Positions 9,802 to 19,213 of a stretch of 64,000 nucleotides of DNA are shown here, one piece after another. Under the pieces are notes generated by a model that was not told where the DNA came from, searched no databases, and was given only the letters and a program-made list of their open reading frames with translations. Each line of letters opens with the position of its first letter. The stretch's first letter is position 1. Source of the stretch: Olivibacter sitiensis DSM 17696 (lineage in GTDB: Bacteria; Bacteroidota; Bacteroidia; Sphingobacteriales; Sphingobacteriaceae). The translations under genes were made by a program, and so were the position numbers. The DNA is taken from contig NZ_ATZA01000002.1 in the NCBI RefSeq assembly GCF_000427965.1, forward strand, positions 62,001-126,000. Direction: 5' to 3'.

Positions 9802-10404
9802 TTATAAATAATCGGCAGACTTCACACTGCCGTCGGCATTAAACTCATATACCCTGGGTACGCCGGTAGGAATATTAATTTCGGTAATCTTCTCGGGTGA
9901 CAGGCCTTCCAACACCATGAGCAACGCCCTTAGACTATTGCCATGAGCTACTACCAACACATGTTCACCTTTATCTACATAGGGTTTTATTTGATGCTCG
10001 TAATAGGGGATCACTCGGGCCGCAGTATCCTTGAGGCTTTCGCCCCCTGGCGGCCGCACATCATAGCTTCTCCGCCAAATATGTACCTGATCCTCTCCAA
10101 AGCGCTTGGCTGTTTCGGTTTTATTCAACCCCTGGAGATCTCCATAATTTCTTTCATTGAGTGCCCTGTCGCACGCAATAGGCAAGCTCTTTGGTGCACC
10201 TATTTCTTCCAAGACAATCTGCAAGGTATGTTTTGCTCTCTTTAATTCAGAACAAAACGCTCTATCAAAAGTATAGCCTTTCAATTTTGCACCCGCCTCT
10301 TTCGCCTCTTCGATACCGTGCTTTGTCAAATCTATATCTACCTCTCCAGTAAACTTATTTTCCAAATTCCACTGCGACTCACCATGTCTTATCAATACCA
10401 GCAT
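9802..10404 (-). CDS. gpmA: 2,3-bisphosphoglycerate-dependent phosphoglycerate mutase
   Basis: A 200-residue glycolytic enzyme that interconverts 3- and 2-phosphoglycerate. The phosphohistidine signature [17 protein letters not shown] opens the protein (His7), [15 protein letters not shown] lies near residue 85, and the second active-site histidine sits in [12 protein letters not shown] near residue 154. It is shorter than the roughly 250-residue E. coli form and matches the compact GpmA type. A less likely alternative is another histidine phosphatase, but the conserved substrate-site segment [13 protein letters not shown] argues for GpmA. Confidence 0.92.
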   Translation of the reverse strand: MLVLIRHGESQWNLENKFTGEVDIDLTKHGIEEAKEAGAKLKGYTFDRAFCSELKRAKHTLQIVLEEIGAPKSLPIACDRALNERNYGDLQGLNKTETAKRFGEDQVHIWRRSYDVRPPGGESLKDTAARVIPYYEHQIKPYVDKGEHVLVVAHGNSLRALLMVLEGLSPEKITEINIPTGVPRVYEFNADGSVKSADYL

Positions 10405-10524
10405 AAATCATTAAATAAAATTTACTTGATGACGCTCCTCACTACAGCATAAGAAGTCATATTCACCAATCCTTAAACAACTCAAATTCATTAAAGTGTT
10501 TATTGGAATTAAAAATCAATCCTT

Positions 10525-11520
10525 TTATCGTTTTACTAAATGCCTACTGAGTACCAGATCGATAATTTCTTGGGTATTGTCAGGGTAATCAACAGAAACG
10601 CGATGGTTACTTTCCAGCCAAGCATCTATCTCTTCGTCATATTTAGGTTTCAAGCTCTTGATGACCGGCACACCCATCTGTTTCAAAGCTGCGGCATTAA
10701 GATGCTGCTCGTACTGATTCTTCATGGGGACTACCATTAACTTCTTACTAAGAAAAAGCGCTTCGGCCGGCGTTTCGAAACCTGCACCACATAGCACTCC
10801 CGTAGACGTAGCCATGCTCTTGACAAATGCCTCATTGTCGATGGGTTTTACCGAGACATTCTTGGTCGTGAACGGAGACTTATTGTGCTTGGAAAACACC
10901 TCCCACGACACATCCTTAAAACGCAGCAAATTCTTTATAAGCCTACGGTCGTCATATGCCGGCAAATAGACGGTATAATGATCTCCGGCAATCACCTCCT
11001 GCTCCCTCACTTGTTGCCTGATAACTGGAGTGAAGACGCAGTCGTTGTATATTTGAAAATGAAATCCGTAAGAAAGCGTACTAGGTGAATAATGCTTCAA
11101 AATAAACTTCCCCATCATGTCTTGCTCTTTGGGTTTGGGCGACAAGACATCGAGAACAGCCGCTTGATGGCTCAAACTAACGCATGGAAACTCCTTAAGG
11201 TAACATGCCCAAGCAGACACCGGTTCAAAGTCGGTAATCACCAGATCGTACTCTTCAATGGGCAAGCTATGGATTTCTTTAATGGTTTGGCGCAACTTGC
11301 TCTTCCGGAAGGTCCGCCATAAATCTACGCCCCCACTTTTCCCAAAGATAAAGCTCAATCCGCGCATGCGGTACTTAACGGCAAAGGGGACGGCTAGGTC
11401 AGCCTGTATCCCACTGATAAGAACATCCACGTCAACTCGTTTCTGCAGGCAGGGGACTATATCCATCGCCCTGCTAAGGTGACCATTGCCTGTGCCTTGA
11501 ATAGCGTATAGTACTTTCAT
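10525..11520 (-). CDS. Glycosyltransferase of GT-B fold (MurG/UDP-glycosyltransferase like)
   Basis: A 331-residue protein with a glycine-rich N-terminal loop IQGTGNGHLSRA (residues 5-16) and a C-terminal nucleotide-sugar site LCGAGFETPAEALFLSKKLMVVP near residue 250, followed by QYEQHLNAAALKQMG. This layout is typical of GT-B glycosyltransferases and of a family often annotated as MJ1255-like. Donor and acceptor are unknown. Start: a TTG two codons upstream exists, but the ATG at 11520 is more likely. A short hairpin (11527-11546) sits just before it. The upstream partner in the same direction is the Mpo1-like gene, 37 bp away. Confidence 0.8.
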   Translation of the reverse strand: MKVLYAIQGTGNGHLSRAMDIVPCLQKRVDVDVLISGIQADLAVPFAVKYRMRGLSFIFGKSGGVDLWRTFRKSKLRQTIKEIHSLPIEEYDLVITDFEPVSAWACYLKEFPCVSLSHQAAVLDVLSPKPKEQDMMGKFILKHYSPSTLSYGFHFQIYNDCVFTPVIRQQVREQEVIAGDHYTVYLPAYDDRRLIKNLLRFKDVSWEVFSKHNKSPFTTKNVSVKPIDNEAFVKSMATSTGVLCGAGFETPAEALFLSKKLMVVPMKNQYEQHLNAAALKQMGVPVIKSLKPKYDEEIDAWLESNHRVSVDYPDNTQEIIDLVLSRHLVKR

Positions 11521-11526
11521 TGACAA

Positions 11527-11546
11527 CCGATTAAGGACCTTATCGG
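11527..11546 (-). promoter_or_regulatory. Small inverted repeat just upstream of the glycosyltransferase start
   Basis: CCGAT/ATCGG arms with AAGG/CCTT between them form an imperfect hairpin that ends 6 nt before the ATG at 11520. It could mask the ribosome binding region. This is seen in the sequence; the role is inference. Confidence 0.3.
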
Positions 11547-11557
11547 CAAAATGGATG

Positions 11558-12091
11558 TTAATAACGCAAGCTCAGCTTGAGGAATACATACCTCCATAAC
11601 CATAAGGGCCCTATAAATAACAACTTCATATTATCTAGAAGAGATACCTTTTTTCCTTGTTTTTTGTCTATAATATACCGACCTATCAACCCAATTATCG
11701 ATGCAAGCACAAAAACAGCTAGACAGCACAGCCACGGCTCTGGCCCACTCTCTTTTTCCCAATATTCCAATTGGACAAAAAGATAGCTGAACAAACCAAA
11801 GGTAATCAACATAAAATAAGAAAGCATAGGTGAAAGGCGATAATAACAATAAATTAATATGGCCATTAAAAAAGTAAACCAATTAACAAATCCGTTATAT
11901 CTCCCAAAAAAAACCAGATAAGGAAATGGAATGAACCACACGAGCCCACACAAACCAAACCACCAGAAAAGCATACCTACCGCCTGTGCCCCCCTTTTGG
12001 AGGGAGATGGATATTGTTCTTCATAAAAACGGAAGTAGGTATCTATCGGTCTTAGGGGTTCCTTTTTTGGTTTTTTGTTCTTTGCTGTCAT
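11558..12091 (-). CDS. Mpo1/DUF962-like integral membrane protein lacking expected histidines
   Basis: A 177-residue protein with about four to five membrane segments. The pattern of a Tyr-rich N-terminal helix, GLVWFIPFP (50-57), NWFTFLMAILIYCYYRLSP (70-88) and the ending GKKVSLLDNMKLLFIGPLWL matches COG4539/DUF962, the family of the yeast Fe(II) dioxygenase Mpo1. As I recall the family, the conserved histidines fall in SHQNPxNKxxHW and IGH; here they appear as Tyr27, Gln36 and Asp142. If that alignment is right the protein cannot bind iron in the usual way. It precedes the glycosyltransferase, probably in one transcript. Confidence 0.65.
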   Translation of the reverse strand: MTAKNKKPKKEPLRPIDTYFRFYEEQYPSPSKRGAQAVGMLFWWFGLCGLVWFIPFPYLVFFGRYNGFVNWFTFLMAILIYCYYRLSPMLSYFMLITFGLFSYLFVQLEYWEKESGPEPWLCCLAVFVLASIIGLIGRYIIDKKQGKKVSLLDNMKLLFIGPLWLWRYVFLKLSLRY

Positions 12092-12106
12092 CTTATTGGC
12101 AAATCA

Positions 12107-12146
12107 AAAGGTGCGACCTAAGAAAAATTCCAAGTGCCGCACCTTT
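12107..12146 (-). terminator. Rho-independent terminator after rny
   Basis: AAAGGTGCG (12107-12115) and CGCACCTTT (12138-12146) form a 9-bp stem. On the minus strand the hairpin lies 20 nt after the rny stop and is followed by TTTTGATTTG, so it likely ends the pheT-rny transcript. Confidence 0.7.
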
Positions 12147-12165
12147 ACAAATAATATTCTAAAAA

Positions 12166-13719
12166 CTACTTGGCAAAGGATACCGAACGCGTCTCGCGTA
12201 TGACGGTCACCTTAATCTGCCCAGGATAAGTCATTTCGGTTTGAATTCTATTGGAAATATCGGCAGCTAGAATTTCGGCCTGTGCATCATTCACCTTTTC
12301 ACTCTCCACTACTACACGTAATTCCCTACCCGCCTGTATGGCGAAAGTTTTTTCGACTCCCGGGTACGAGAGTGCTAGCTCTTCGAGTTCCTTCAAGCGT
12401 TTGATATAACTCTCTACCACCTCGCGTCTGGCACCTGGACGTGCACCTGATATGGCGTCACAAGCTTGCACGATGGGAGAAATCAGGGAAGTCATTTCAA
12501 TTTCGTCATGGTGGGCACCAATTGCATTGCACACTTCCGGATGCTCTTTATATTTTTCTGCCAGTTGCATCCCCAAAATAGCGTGTGGCAACTCTGGATT
12601 ATCGTCAGGCACCTTACCAATATCATGCAGAAGTCCGGCGCGCTTAGCAAGTTTCACATTCAGGCCCAACTCTGCAGCCATCGTGGCACAGAAGTTTGCC
12701 ACTTCACGCGAGTGCTGCAATAGATTCTGTCCATAGGAGGAACGGTAGCGCATTCGGCCTACCATGCGGATAAGTTCTGGATGCAAACCGTGAATCCCCA
12801 AGTCTATGACTGTACGCTCGCCTATCTCCACAATCTCATCTTCAATCTGTTTTTTCGTTTTCGCTACCACCTCTTCTATTCTGGCGGGATGGATACGACC
12901 ATCGGTCACCAAGCGGTGCAATGCCAAACGAGCAATCTCCCTACGCACCGGGTCGAATCCCGACAAAATGATGGCTTCTGGGGTATCGTCTACTATAATT
13001 TCTACCCCCGTGGCAGCTTCCAATGCGCGGATATTTCTACCCTCCCGGCCTATTACCCTACCTTTAATCTCATCATTTTCAATATTGAAAATAGAAACAG
13101 TATTCTCTATGGCGCTTTCGGTAGCAGTACGTTGAATGGTTTGGATAACTACTTTTTTAGCTTCTTTATTGGCCGTTAGTTTGGCTTCGTCCACAATATC
13201 CTTTATTTGGCTCATTGCCTGCGTACGAGCTTCCTCACGCAAGTTGGCCACCAATTGTTCCCTTGCTTCGCTAGCAGATAACCCAGCTATTGTCTCCAAT
13301 TGCTTGATATGTTGTAGCTTTAACTGATCTACCTCTTCCTGCTTCTTCTCATTCAGCTCTATTTGTCTTTCGAGGTTCTTACGCGTATTGTCTATTTCTT
13401 GCTTTTCCCTGTTGGCATTTTCCAATTTCTGATTAAGGGACTGTTCCTTTTGCCTTAGACTATTCTCCTTTTGACTCAGGGTATTGTTCCGCTGATTTAC
13501 CTCTTTTTCATGCTCGGCCTTCAAGTGCAAAAACTTTTCCTTAGCTTCCAGCATACGGTTCTTTTTCATCAACTCAGCCTCTTGTTCGGCTTCCTTGAGT
13601 ATTTTCTTAGCTTTATTCTGGGCGGTTATCTCCTGCTTCTTCAACAATTTACGTAGCAGATATCGCCCTACAGCAAATCCGATTACCAGACCTATTATTA
13701 TACCTATTATTGTCTCCAT
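12166..13719 (-). CDS. rny: Ribonuclease Y
   Basis: A 517-residue membrane-anchored endoribonuclease that starts mRNA decay. Domains in order: an N-terminal membrane helix ([19 protein letters not shown], residues 4-22), a long Lys/Glu/Gln coiled coil (about 25-160), a KH RNA-binding domain with [17 protein letters not shown] near 220, and an HD phosphohydrolase domain with [12 protein letters not shown] near 363 and [10 protein letters not shown] near 398. Length and order match the family. It is the last gene of the pheT / coiled-coil / zapA / rny series and is separated from zapA by a 307-bp structured spacer. Confidence 0.97.
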   Translation of the reverse strand: METIIGIIIGLVIGFAVGRYLLRKLLKKQEITAQNKAKKILKEAEQEAELMKKNRMLEAKEKFLHLKAEHEKEVNQRNNTLSQKENSLRQKEQSLNQKLENANREKQEIDNTRKNLERQIELNEKKQEEVDQLKLQHIKQLETIAGLSASEAREQLVANLREEARTQAMSQIKDIVDEAKLTANKEAKKVVIQTIQRTATESAIENTVSIFNIENDEIKGRVIGREGRNIRALEAATGVEIIVDDTPEAIILSGFDPVRREIARLALHRLVTDGRIHPARIEEVVAKTKKQIEDEIVEIGERTVIDLGIHGLHPELIRMVGRMRYRSSYGQNLLQHSREVANFCATMAAELGLNVKLAKRAGLLHDIGKVPDDNPELPHAILGMQLAEKYKEHPEVCNAIGAHHDEIEMTSLISPIVQACDAISGARPGARREVVESYIKRLKELEELALSYPGVEKTFAIQAGRELRVVVESEKVNDAQAEILAADISNRIQTEMTYPGQIKVTVIRETRSVSFAK

Positions 13720-13757
13720 GTACTAAACTATAATTAAACGATGTTTGTGTGTAAAAA

Positions 13758-13900
13758 CCACCTGTCTATCTTTTTGCAACAGGCGATAAGATCGTACCTT
13801 TTCTAAATTCTTTTTCTAAAAAAAAACCGCAGTTAATAATAAGATTCCAATATTTCAAACTTCTAATTACAAGTTTAGCGTACTAACTATCTTCAGGTGG
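13758..13900 (-). ncRNA. Candidate structured RNA (possibly 6S-like) in the zapA-rny spacer
   Basis: The 307-bp region 13720-14026 has no plausible gene but holds nested inverted repeats: CCACCTG (13758-13764) with CAGGTGG (13894-13900), AAGAT (13788-13792) with ATCTT (13889-13893), GTAC (13794-13797) with GTAC (13880-13883), and CTAAA (13803-13807) with TTTAG (13874-13878). A closing stem, a one-sided open region of 23 nt and an inner interrupted stem are the general design of 6S RNA, which is linked to zapA in other bacteria. Strand is assumed from the neighbours. The rest of the spacer includes the palindrome TAACCGCGGTTA (13980-13991). No sequence-level 6S consensus could be tested here. 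Confidence 0.35.
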
Positions 13901-14026
13901 CCTAAAAGGCAAAATGAAGTATGTCTATTTACGCTTCTTTATATTGAAGTGTTAAGTTTAAAAATAGTGAAATCCGCATTAACCGCGGTTATGTCTTCGA
14001 AGCTCTATCTATTACAAAGAACGTAT

Positions 14027-14320
14027 TTATCTGATGCTAAAAAAGCCTGTCAGCAATTCATCTAACTCGGCAACTTTACTAGCCACTGCCGTATCCTCAG
14101 ATTGCAGCGCTCGCTCGGCTTTCAGCGCAGTCGTGGCATAATGCAATACAGCCATCGACAATAAATCTTGTTTGTCTCTCACCGCATAATTTTCCTGATA
14201 ATCTTTCAAACGGTCATTGATCACTTTTGCCGCTTGCCTGATAACCTCTTCCTCTTCCATAGCAATGGTAAGTGGATAAATTCTGTCGGCGATATTTATT
14301 TTTATGGAAATATCTCCCAT
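14027..14320 (-). CDS. zapA: Cell division protein ZapA
   Basis: A 97-residue protein that binds FtsZ and promotes filament bundling at the division ring. It starts with the typical ZapA strand SIKINIADRIYPLTI, followed by EEEEVIRQAAKVINDRLKDYQ and a C-terminal helix with ALHYATTALKAE. Length fits the family. It lies 36 bp downstream of the small coiled-coil gene and ahead of the candidate RNA and rny. Confidence 0.9.
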   Translation of the reverse strand: MGDISIKINIADRIYPLTIAMEEEEVIRQAAKVINDRLKDYQENYAVRDKQDLLSMAVLHYATTALKAERALQSEDTAVASKVAELDELLTGFFSIR

Positions 14321-14356
14321 ATTGAGCTTGTCTTCACTATTTAACAGCAGAACATG

Positions 14357-14674
14357 CTACTTTAGCAGTTCTATGCACTTGTCAATTTCTCGCACAAAAT
14401 CGTTAATTTTTTGCTTTATGTCAAGTGTTTTTTCATTTACATCCCTTGTCACAGCAGATGTACCTTCCAATGTACGAGCCACCGCCAAGGCTTTCACCTT
14501 CTCTTCCAGCTCCTTTACTTTTCCTTTACTGGTATCCAGGGCCACTTCCAGTGCCTGGTTTTGCAATTGCAGCATATCGTTCTGTTCCTTCAATGATAAG
14601 CACAACTCGATTAATTTCGTTGTCTTATCGACCACCTTATCCAGTTGTTTAGACAGCGTAGACATGTATTGCAT
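14357..14674 (-). CDS. Small coiled-coil protein in the pheT-zapA cluster
   Basis: A 105-residue, highly charged protein predicted to be almost all helical: the heptad-like stretch DKVVDKTTKLIELCLSLKEQ continues through about residue 65 and a second helix IKQKINDFVREIDKCIELLK closes the protein. I do not recognise a named family. Its position between pheT and zapA, 36 bp from each, is shared by small coiled-coil proteins in other Bacteroidota, and a role with ZapA in division (in the manner of ZapB) is a guess. The ATG at 14665 (MSTLSK) is an alternative start three codons later. Confidence 0.75.
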   Translation of the reverse strand: MQYMSTLSKQLDKVVDKTTKLIELCLSLKEQNDMLQLQNQALEVALDTSKGKVKELEEKVKALAVARTLEGTSAVTRDVNEKTLDIKQKINDFVREIDKCIELLK

Positions 14675-14710
14675 TAAGTTTATATTCGTTCCGACAAGAG
14701 AGCGAGATAG

Positions 14711-17104
14711 CTATTTCCGTATCTCTGCTCCAGCCTGTTTTTCAAAGTTAAGAATTAATTTTTGCATCACCGCATCTATTTGTTTATCTGTGAGCGTTTT
14801 TTCATCGTCCTCCAGTATAAAGCTTAAAGCATACGATTTTTTATTTGCAGGAAGTTTTTCTCCCATATACACGTCAAACACGTTCACCTGTTTCAACAGC
14901 TTGCGTTCCGTTTTTTGGGCTATAGCTTTCAAATCCGCAAAACTCACAGACGACTCTATCAATAAGGACAAATCTCTTCTTACAGTAGGGAACTTGGATA
15001 CTTCCTGATAAGTGATTTTGTTCTTGCTAATGGCTTTAAGAATCATTGCCCAGTCAAAATCAGCATAGAACACCTCTCCTGAAACATCCGTCTTGTCTTT
15101 CGGACCCGTCGCTACCGCTCCAAAAGACACTAGCCTCTTTGCTCCCCTTACATAAGCCAAACCATATACAAGATGATCAGAATCAACTTCCTCAACTTGA
15201 AGGTTGCTTATACCCAATCGCTTTAAAATGGCATCTACCACCCCCTTGATATCGTAAAAGCTAACAGCGGCATCTGCATTGTTCCATTGCTCGGCATGCC
15301 GATTTCCAACCAAGAACAAACTTACCCTCTGTTGTTCTTCATAACCATTCTCATTCGCAAAATAGGTCTTCCCGAATTCAAAGAACTTCAGGTTGATATT
15401 GCGTCTTTTTTGGTTGTAGGATATGGCTTCCAAGCCAGAAAACAATAAGCTCTGCCTCATAGTATCTAGGTCACTGCTTAAGGGATTGATAATGCGAACT
15501 GCTGTCGATTCATCAACGTAGGCAAGCTTCGTTAGCGAGTTGCACATAATCTCGTTAAAGCCGTTGGCTATCAATAGATCGGCAATGCTATTGTTCAGAA
15601 CCTCTTTATCTGGTTTGGGTGACGTGGTGAGCGACGCCTTGATTTGCGTTTTAATTTCCACATTATTGTATCCATAGATACGCAGAATTTCTTCTATAAC
15701 ATCTATTTCTCTCGTCACATCCACCCTATAAGGCGGCACTTCTATCGAAAGCGCATCATCCTGTTCCTTTAGCACCTTGATGTCCAAGGCTTCGATGATT
15801 GCCTTAATCTCCGCAGGATCGATTTCCTTACCTATTATGGAAGTTACCCTGTCATAATGTACAGTTATGGCAAATGGCTCCATCTTTACGGGGTACACGT
15901 CGAGCACGGCCGAGCTAACGGCACCACCCGCCAACTCCTGAATGAGCAAGGCAGCCCATTTCAAGGCAATGACCGTCATATTGGGATCGGTACCGCGCTC
16001 GAAACGGAACGAAGAATCCGTCTTCAAGCCATGTCTTTTTGAAGATTTCCTTACGGTAACAGGAATAAAATAGGCACTTTCGAGAAATATTTTCGTAGTT
16101 CCTTCACTCACTCCCGAACCTTCCCCACCAAAAACACCCGCTATGCACATCGGCTCCTCGGCATTGCATATCATTAGATCTTCAGATGAAAGCTTACGTT
16201 CAACGCCATCCAGTGTCCTGAAGGGCGTCCCTTCTGAAACTCTTTTTACGACAACTTTGCCTCCAACAATCTTATCTGCATCGAAAGCATGCATAGGCTG
16301 ACCCAATGCGTGCAGCACATAGTTGGTAACATCTACAATGTTGTTGATGGGGCGTACCCCAATAGCAGCTAGTTTTTCCACCAACCAATCGGGCGAAGGC
16401 TTTACCTCCACTCCACTTATTGTAAGAGAGGAGTATCGAGGGCACAAGCCCGCATCTTCCACCTCTACTGGGATAGTGAGTCCGTCCCCGGCAACAAAAG
16501 CAGTCACATCGGGAATTTTCACATCTGCTCTCAAGTAGGCGGCCACATCCCTTGCCACACCCAGGTGAGAGGCAGCATCGGCTCTATTAGGCGTTAGACC
16601 TATTTCGAAGCAATAATCGTCTTTTACTTCAAAATACTCTTTGGCCAGAGCACCAACCGGTGCATCCACATCCAATACCATGATACCATCATGAGATTGG
16701 CCCAAACCTATCTCGTCCTCCGCACAAATCATCCCTTCGGACACCTCCCCCCTTATTTTTGATTTATTGATCTTGAAAGACTCCCCTTCCAAGGGATATA
16801 CGATGGTACCTACCGTAGCTACCACTACCTTTTGGCCTTCGGCTACGTTGGGTGCTCCACATACGATATGCAGAAGTTCTTCCCCACCTACGTCAACGGT
16901 AGTGACCCGCAGCCTGTCGGCATTCGGATGAGGCGCACATGATTTCACATGTCCAATCACCAGTCCTTCCAGGCCGCCAGGAATAGCCTGCACCAATTCC
17001 AAATGTTCCACTTCCAGGCCCACATCGGTCAGTATCAAAGCAAGCTCCTCCGGAGTTTTGTCTATTTGTATAAAATCTTTCAGCCAGTTATATGATATTT
17101 TCAT
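14711..17104 (-). CDS. pheT: Phenylalanine--tRNA ligase beta subunit
   Basis: A 797-residue subunit of the alpha2-beta2 enzyme that charges tRNA-Phe. Domains: an N-terminal EMAP-like tRNA-binding domain (VIGHVKSCAPHPNADRLRV, about residues 48-66), the B3/B4 editing region (about 210-400, with RPINNIVDVTNYVLH), the B5 domain (about 410-480) and the C-terminal FDX-ACB anticodon-binding domain (KFPTVRRDLSLLIE to the end). The length is standard. It heads the unit pheT / coiled coil / zapA / rny; a good promoter lies 56 bp upstream. pheS is not in the window. Confidence 0.98.
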   Translation of the reverse strand: MKISYNWLKDFIQIDKTPEELALILTDVGLEVEHLELVQAIPGGLEGLVIGHVKSCAPHPNADRLRVTTVDVGGEELLHIVCGAPNVAEGQKVVVATVGTIVYPLEGESFKINKSKIRGEVSEGMICAEDEIGLGQSHDGIMVLDVDAPVGALAKEYFEVKDDYCFEIGLTPNRADAASHLGVARDVAAYLRADVKIPDVTAFVAGDGLTIPVEVEDAGLCPRYSSLTISGVEVKPSPDWLVEKLAAIGVRPINNIVDVTNYVLHALGQPMHAFDADKIVGGKVVVKRVSEGTPFRTLDGVERKLSSEDLMICNAEEPMCIAGVFGGEGSGVSEGTTKIFLESAYFIPVTVRKSSKRHGLKTDSSFRFERGTDPNMTVIALKWAALLIQELAGGAVSSAVLDVYPVKMEPFAITVHYDRVTSIIGKEIDPAEIKAIIEALDIKVLKEQDDALSIEVPPYRVDVTREIDVIEEILRIYGYNNVEIKTQIKASLTTSPKPDKEVLNNSIADLLIANGFNEIMCNSLTKLAYVDESTAVRIINPLSSDLDTMRQSLLFSGLEAISYNQKRRNINLKFFEFGKTYFANENGYEEQQRVSLFLVGNRHAEQWNNADAAVSFYDIKGVVDAILKRLGISNLQVEEVDSDHLVYGLAYVRGAKRLVSFGAVATGPKDKTDVSGEVFYADFDWAMILKAISKNKITYQEVSKFPTVRRDLSLLIESSVSFADLKAIAQKTERKLLKQVNVFDVYMGEKLPANKKSYALSFILEDDEKTLTDKQIDAVMQKLILNFEKQAGAEIRK

Positions 17105-17159
17105 TTTCTATATTCATTTTGCCTTTTCCCTCATCTTTACCGCCTCTTTTAATAGGTTG

Positions 17160-17190
17160 CAAACTTAGACAAAATTGCGTTTAGATACAA
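17160..17190 (-). promoter_or_regulatory. Promoter of the pheT operon
   Basis: On the minus strand TTG (17188-17190), a 20-nt spacer and TAAGTTTG (17160-17167) fit the Bacteroidota consensus (-33 TTTG, -7 TAnnTTTG). The leader would be about 50 nt. Confidence 0.6.
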
Positions 17191-17247
17191 TTTGGTTTAA
17201 GAAAGGAAAATGTACTCCCGTTGTATCAGAAAAAGCCTCCGCTTGCC

Positions 17248-19182
17248 CTATACACGCTTGATGTTAATTTCTTTGGTACCGATAATGAGCAGCGGAACAC
17301 GCTCTATCGTGACGAAGCTGGAGTCCAAGCCGAAACCTTGTTCTTCAGACAAACTGAAGCGCTTGAGGAAATTATACACATCGATTACCATTTTGTCGAT
17401 AAAGCGCAGATCATTTGAACGCGACACGACCTTTTCCAGTACTACAAAACGAAAGTCACCCACCATATTGTATTTTTTCAATGTAACGTAACGACTGGTA
17501 ATATCCACTTCATTGTTTTTCACCATGTCCTCTATTACCTTCCTAAACAGCAAGCTAATACGCTGTTCCACGCGAAATCCCAAACGGAAATCTATTCTGA
17601 TCAGCTTTTGAGGGATCAAGTGATCTACCTTGTACTCACTCGTATAGGGCTCATCGGTCACATCCACATGCACAAACCAGTATACATCTGCCCTTTTCGG
17701 CTTCTTTTGCAAGATGGAGTACATAATTTTCGATTCGATTTCGGACCGGAAGTTGGCACTGGTCAGGTAAACGAGTTGCGAAGCATACCTTGGAATACTC
17801 TCATCTTCTGTTATTTCGCTCAGAATGGGGAAGTAGTCCTCCACATCCACAAAACGCAAATAACTGTTTTTTACTTTTCTCGCCCACCACCATACCATCA
17901 TTACAAACAGTACGATGGCAGACAACAATAGGGTAAGCCATCCACCATGGCTTATTTTACTGGCGTTAGCCATAAGAAAACCCAACTCGACCACCATATA
18001 AACACTTGCAAAAAGTGCCACAAGGTACCTGGAGACACGCTTGCGGTACAGGTATACAGTCATCAGAATAGTCGTCGTAACGAACGTGACGTTGATAGCC
18101 AATCCATACGCAGCCTCCATGTTTTTCGATTCCTGAAAAACTAGTACTACCAACATACAACCTAACCAAAGTATGGTGTTGATAGAAGGCACATAAAGCT
18201 GCCCTTTCTGATTGCTAGGATAATTGATCTTTACCTTGGGCCATATATTGAGTCTCACAGCCTCCGAAATAAGAGTGAAAGACCCCGAGATCATCGCCTG
18301 GCTGGCAATAATAGCAGCAATCGTTGCAATGACGATGCCATAGGTCAAAAACCAATCTGGCATAATGAGATAGAATGGATTCTTGCCATCTAAAATAGCT
18401 CCTTGGTGCTGGTATAACCAAGCACCTTGCCCAAAATAATTAAGCACCAAGCATATCTTAACATATATCCAGCTAATACGGATATTGGCACGACCACAAT
18501 GCCCCAAATCGGAATATAGGGATTCCGCACCTGTTGTACATAGGAAAATAGCACCCAAGATATACAATGAATTGGGATAATGGATTAGCAAGTCTATGGC
18601 ATAGTACGGATTGAGTGCTTTGAATATCTCCGGAAAAAGTGAGGCATTGAAAAAGCCAAGCAAGCCCATCATAGTGAACCAAATAAACATAAATGGCCCA
18701 AAAATCTTGCCTACTACGGAGGTTCCGAATCGCTGAAAGACAAAAAGCAAAGATATGATGGCCATTACAATTGGCACCGTAGGCAGTTGGGGATTATATG
18801 CACGCAAGCCCTCTACAGCGGACGATACCGTAATGGGGGGAGTAATCATGCCATCGGCCAACAGAGAAGCTCCCCCTACCATGGCCGGAAAAATAAGCCA
18901 TTTAGCACGCCTTTTGACCAAGGAATATAAAGATAAGATCCCGCCCTCCCCTTTATTATCTGCACGCAGGGTGATAATAACGTACTTGATCGTCGTCTGC
19001 AGGGTCAGCGTCCAAAAAACACAGGACAAGCCTCCGAGAACCACCATGGCACTAATGGCACCATCGCCTACTATCGCTTTGAAGACATATAAAGGGGAAG
19101 TACCTATATCTCCGAAAATGACACCTAAGCTGATAAGGAGTCCCGCGGCACTTAACCGGTGCAGGTTTTTTGAGTTTTCCAC
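17248..19182 (-). CDS. kup: Kup-type potassium uptake permease
   Basis: A 644-residue K+/H+ symporter of the KUP/HAK/KT family in the inner membrane. The N-terminal part (to about residue 440) is a multi-pass membrane region that begins with the family signature SLGVIFGDIGTSPLYVFKA; the last 200 residues are a soluble cytoplasmic domain. There is no ATG before the first membrane helix. A TTG at 19218 would give 12 more residues, but a consensus -7 box covers 19206-19213, so that TTG would lie upstream of the transcript. I therefore prefer the GTG at 19182, which gives the typical short lead MENSKNLHRLSAAG. Confidence 0.92.
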   Translation of the reverse strand: MENSKNLHRLSAAGLLISLGVIFGDIGTSPLYVFKAIVGDGAISAMVVLGGLSCVFWTLTLQTTIKYVIITLRADNKGEGGILSLYSLVKRRAKWLIFPAMVGGASLLADGMITPPITVSSAVEGLRAYNPQLPTVPIVMAIISLLFVFQRFGTSVVGKIFGPFMFIWFTMMGLLGFFNASLFPEIFKALNPYYAIDLLIHYPNSLYILGAIFLCTTGAESLYSDLGHCGRANIRISWIYVKICLVLNYFGQGAWLYQHQGAILDGKNPFYLIMPDWFLTYGIVIATIAAIIASQAMISGSFTLISEAVRLNIWPKVKINYPSNQKGQLYVPSINTILWLGCMLVVLVFQESKNMEAAYGLAINVTFVTTTILMTVYLYRKRVSRYLVALFASVYMVVELGFLMANASKISHGGWLTLLLSAIVLFVMMVWWWARKVKNSYLRFVDVEDYFPILSEITEDESIPRYASQLVYLTSANFRSEIESKIMYSILQKKPKRADVYWFVHVDVTDEPYTSEYKVDHLIPQKLIRIDFRLGFRVEQRISLLFRKVIEDMVKNNEVDITSRYVTLKKYNMVGDFRFVVLEKVVSRSNDLRFIDKMVIDVYNFLKRFSLSEEQGFGLDSSFVTIERVPLLIIGTKEINIKRV

Positions 19183-19205
19183 GCGCAATAATTGTGTGAT
19201 CGGTG

Positions 19206-19213
19206 CAAAGGTA
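19206..19213 (-). promoter_or_regulatory. Candidate -7 element of kup
   Basis: Reads TACCTTTG on the minus strand, an exact TAnnTTTG match, 24 nt before the GTG at 19182. No convincing -33 TTG is found at the right distance. Confidence 0.4.

Noticed and set aside
14304-15008. A 234-codon plus-strand frame opposite zapA, the coiled-coil gene and pheT
   Set aside because: Its Ser/Phe-rich composition is the mirror of Lys/Glu-rich genes on the other strand, and those genes are clearly real.
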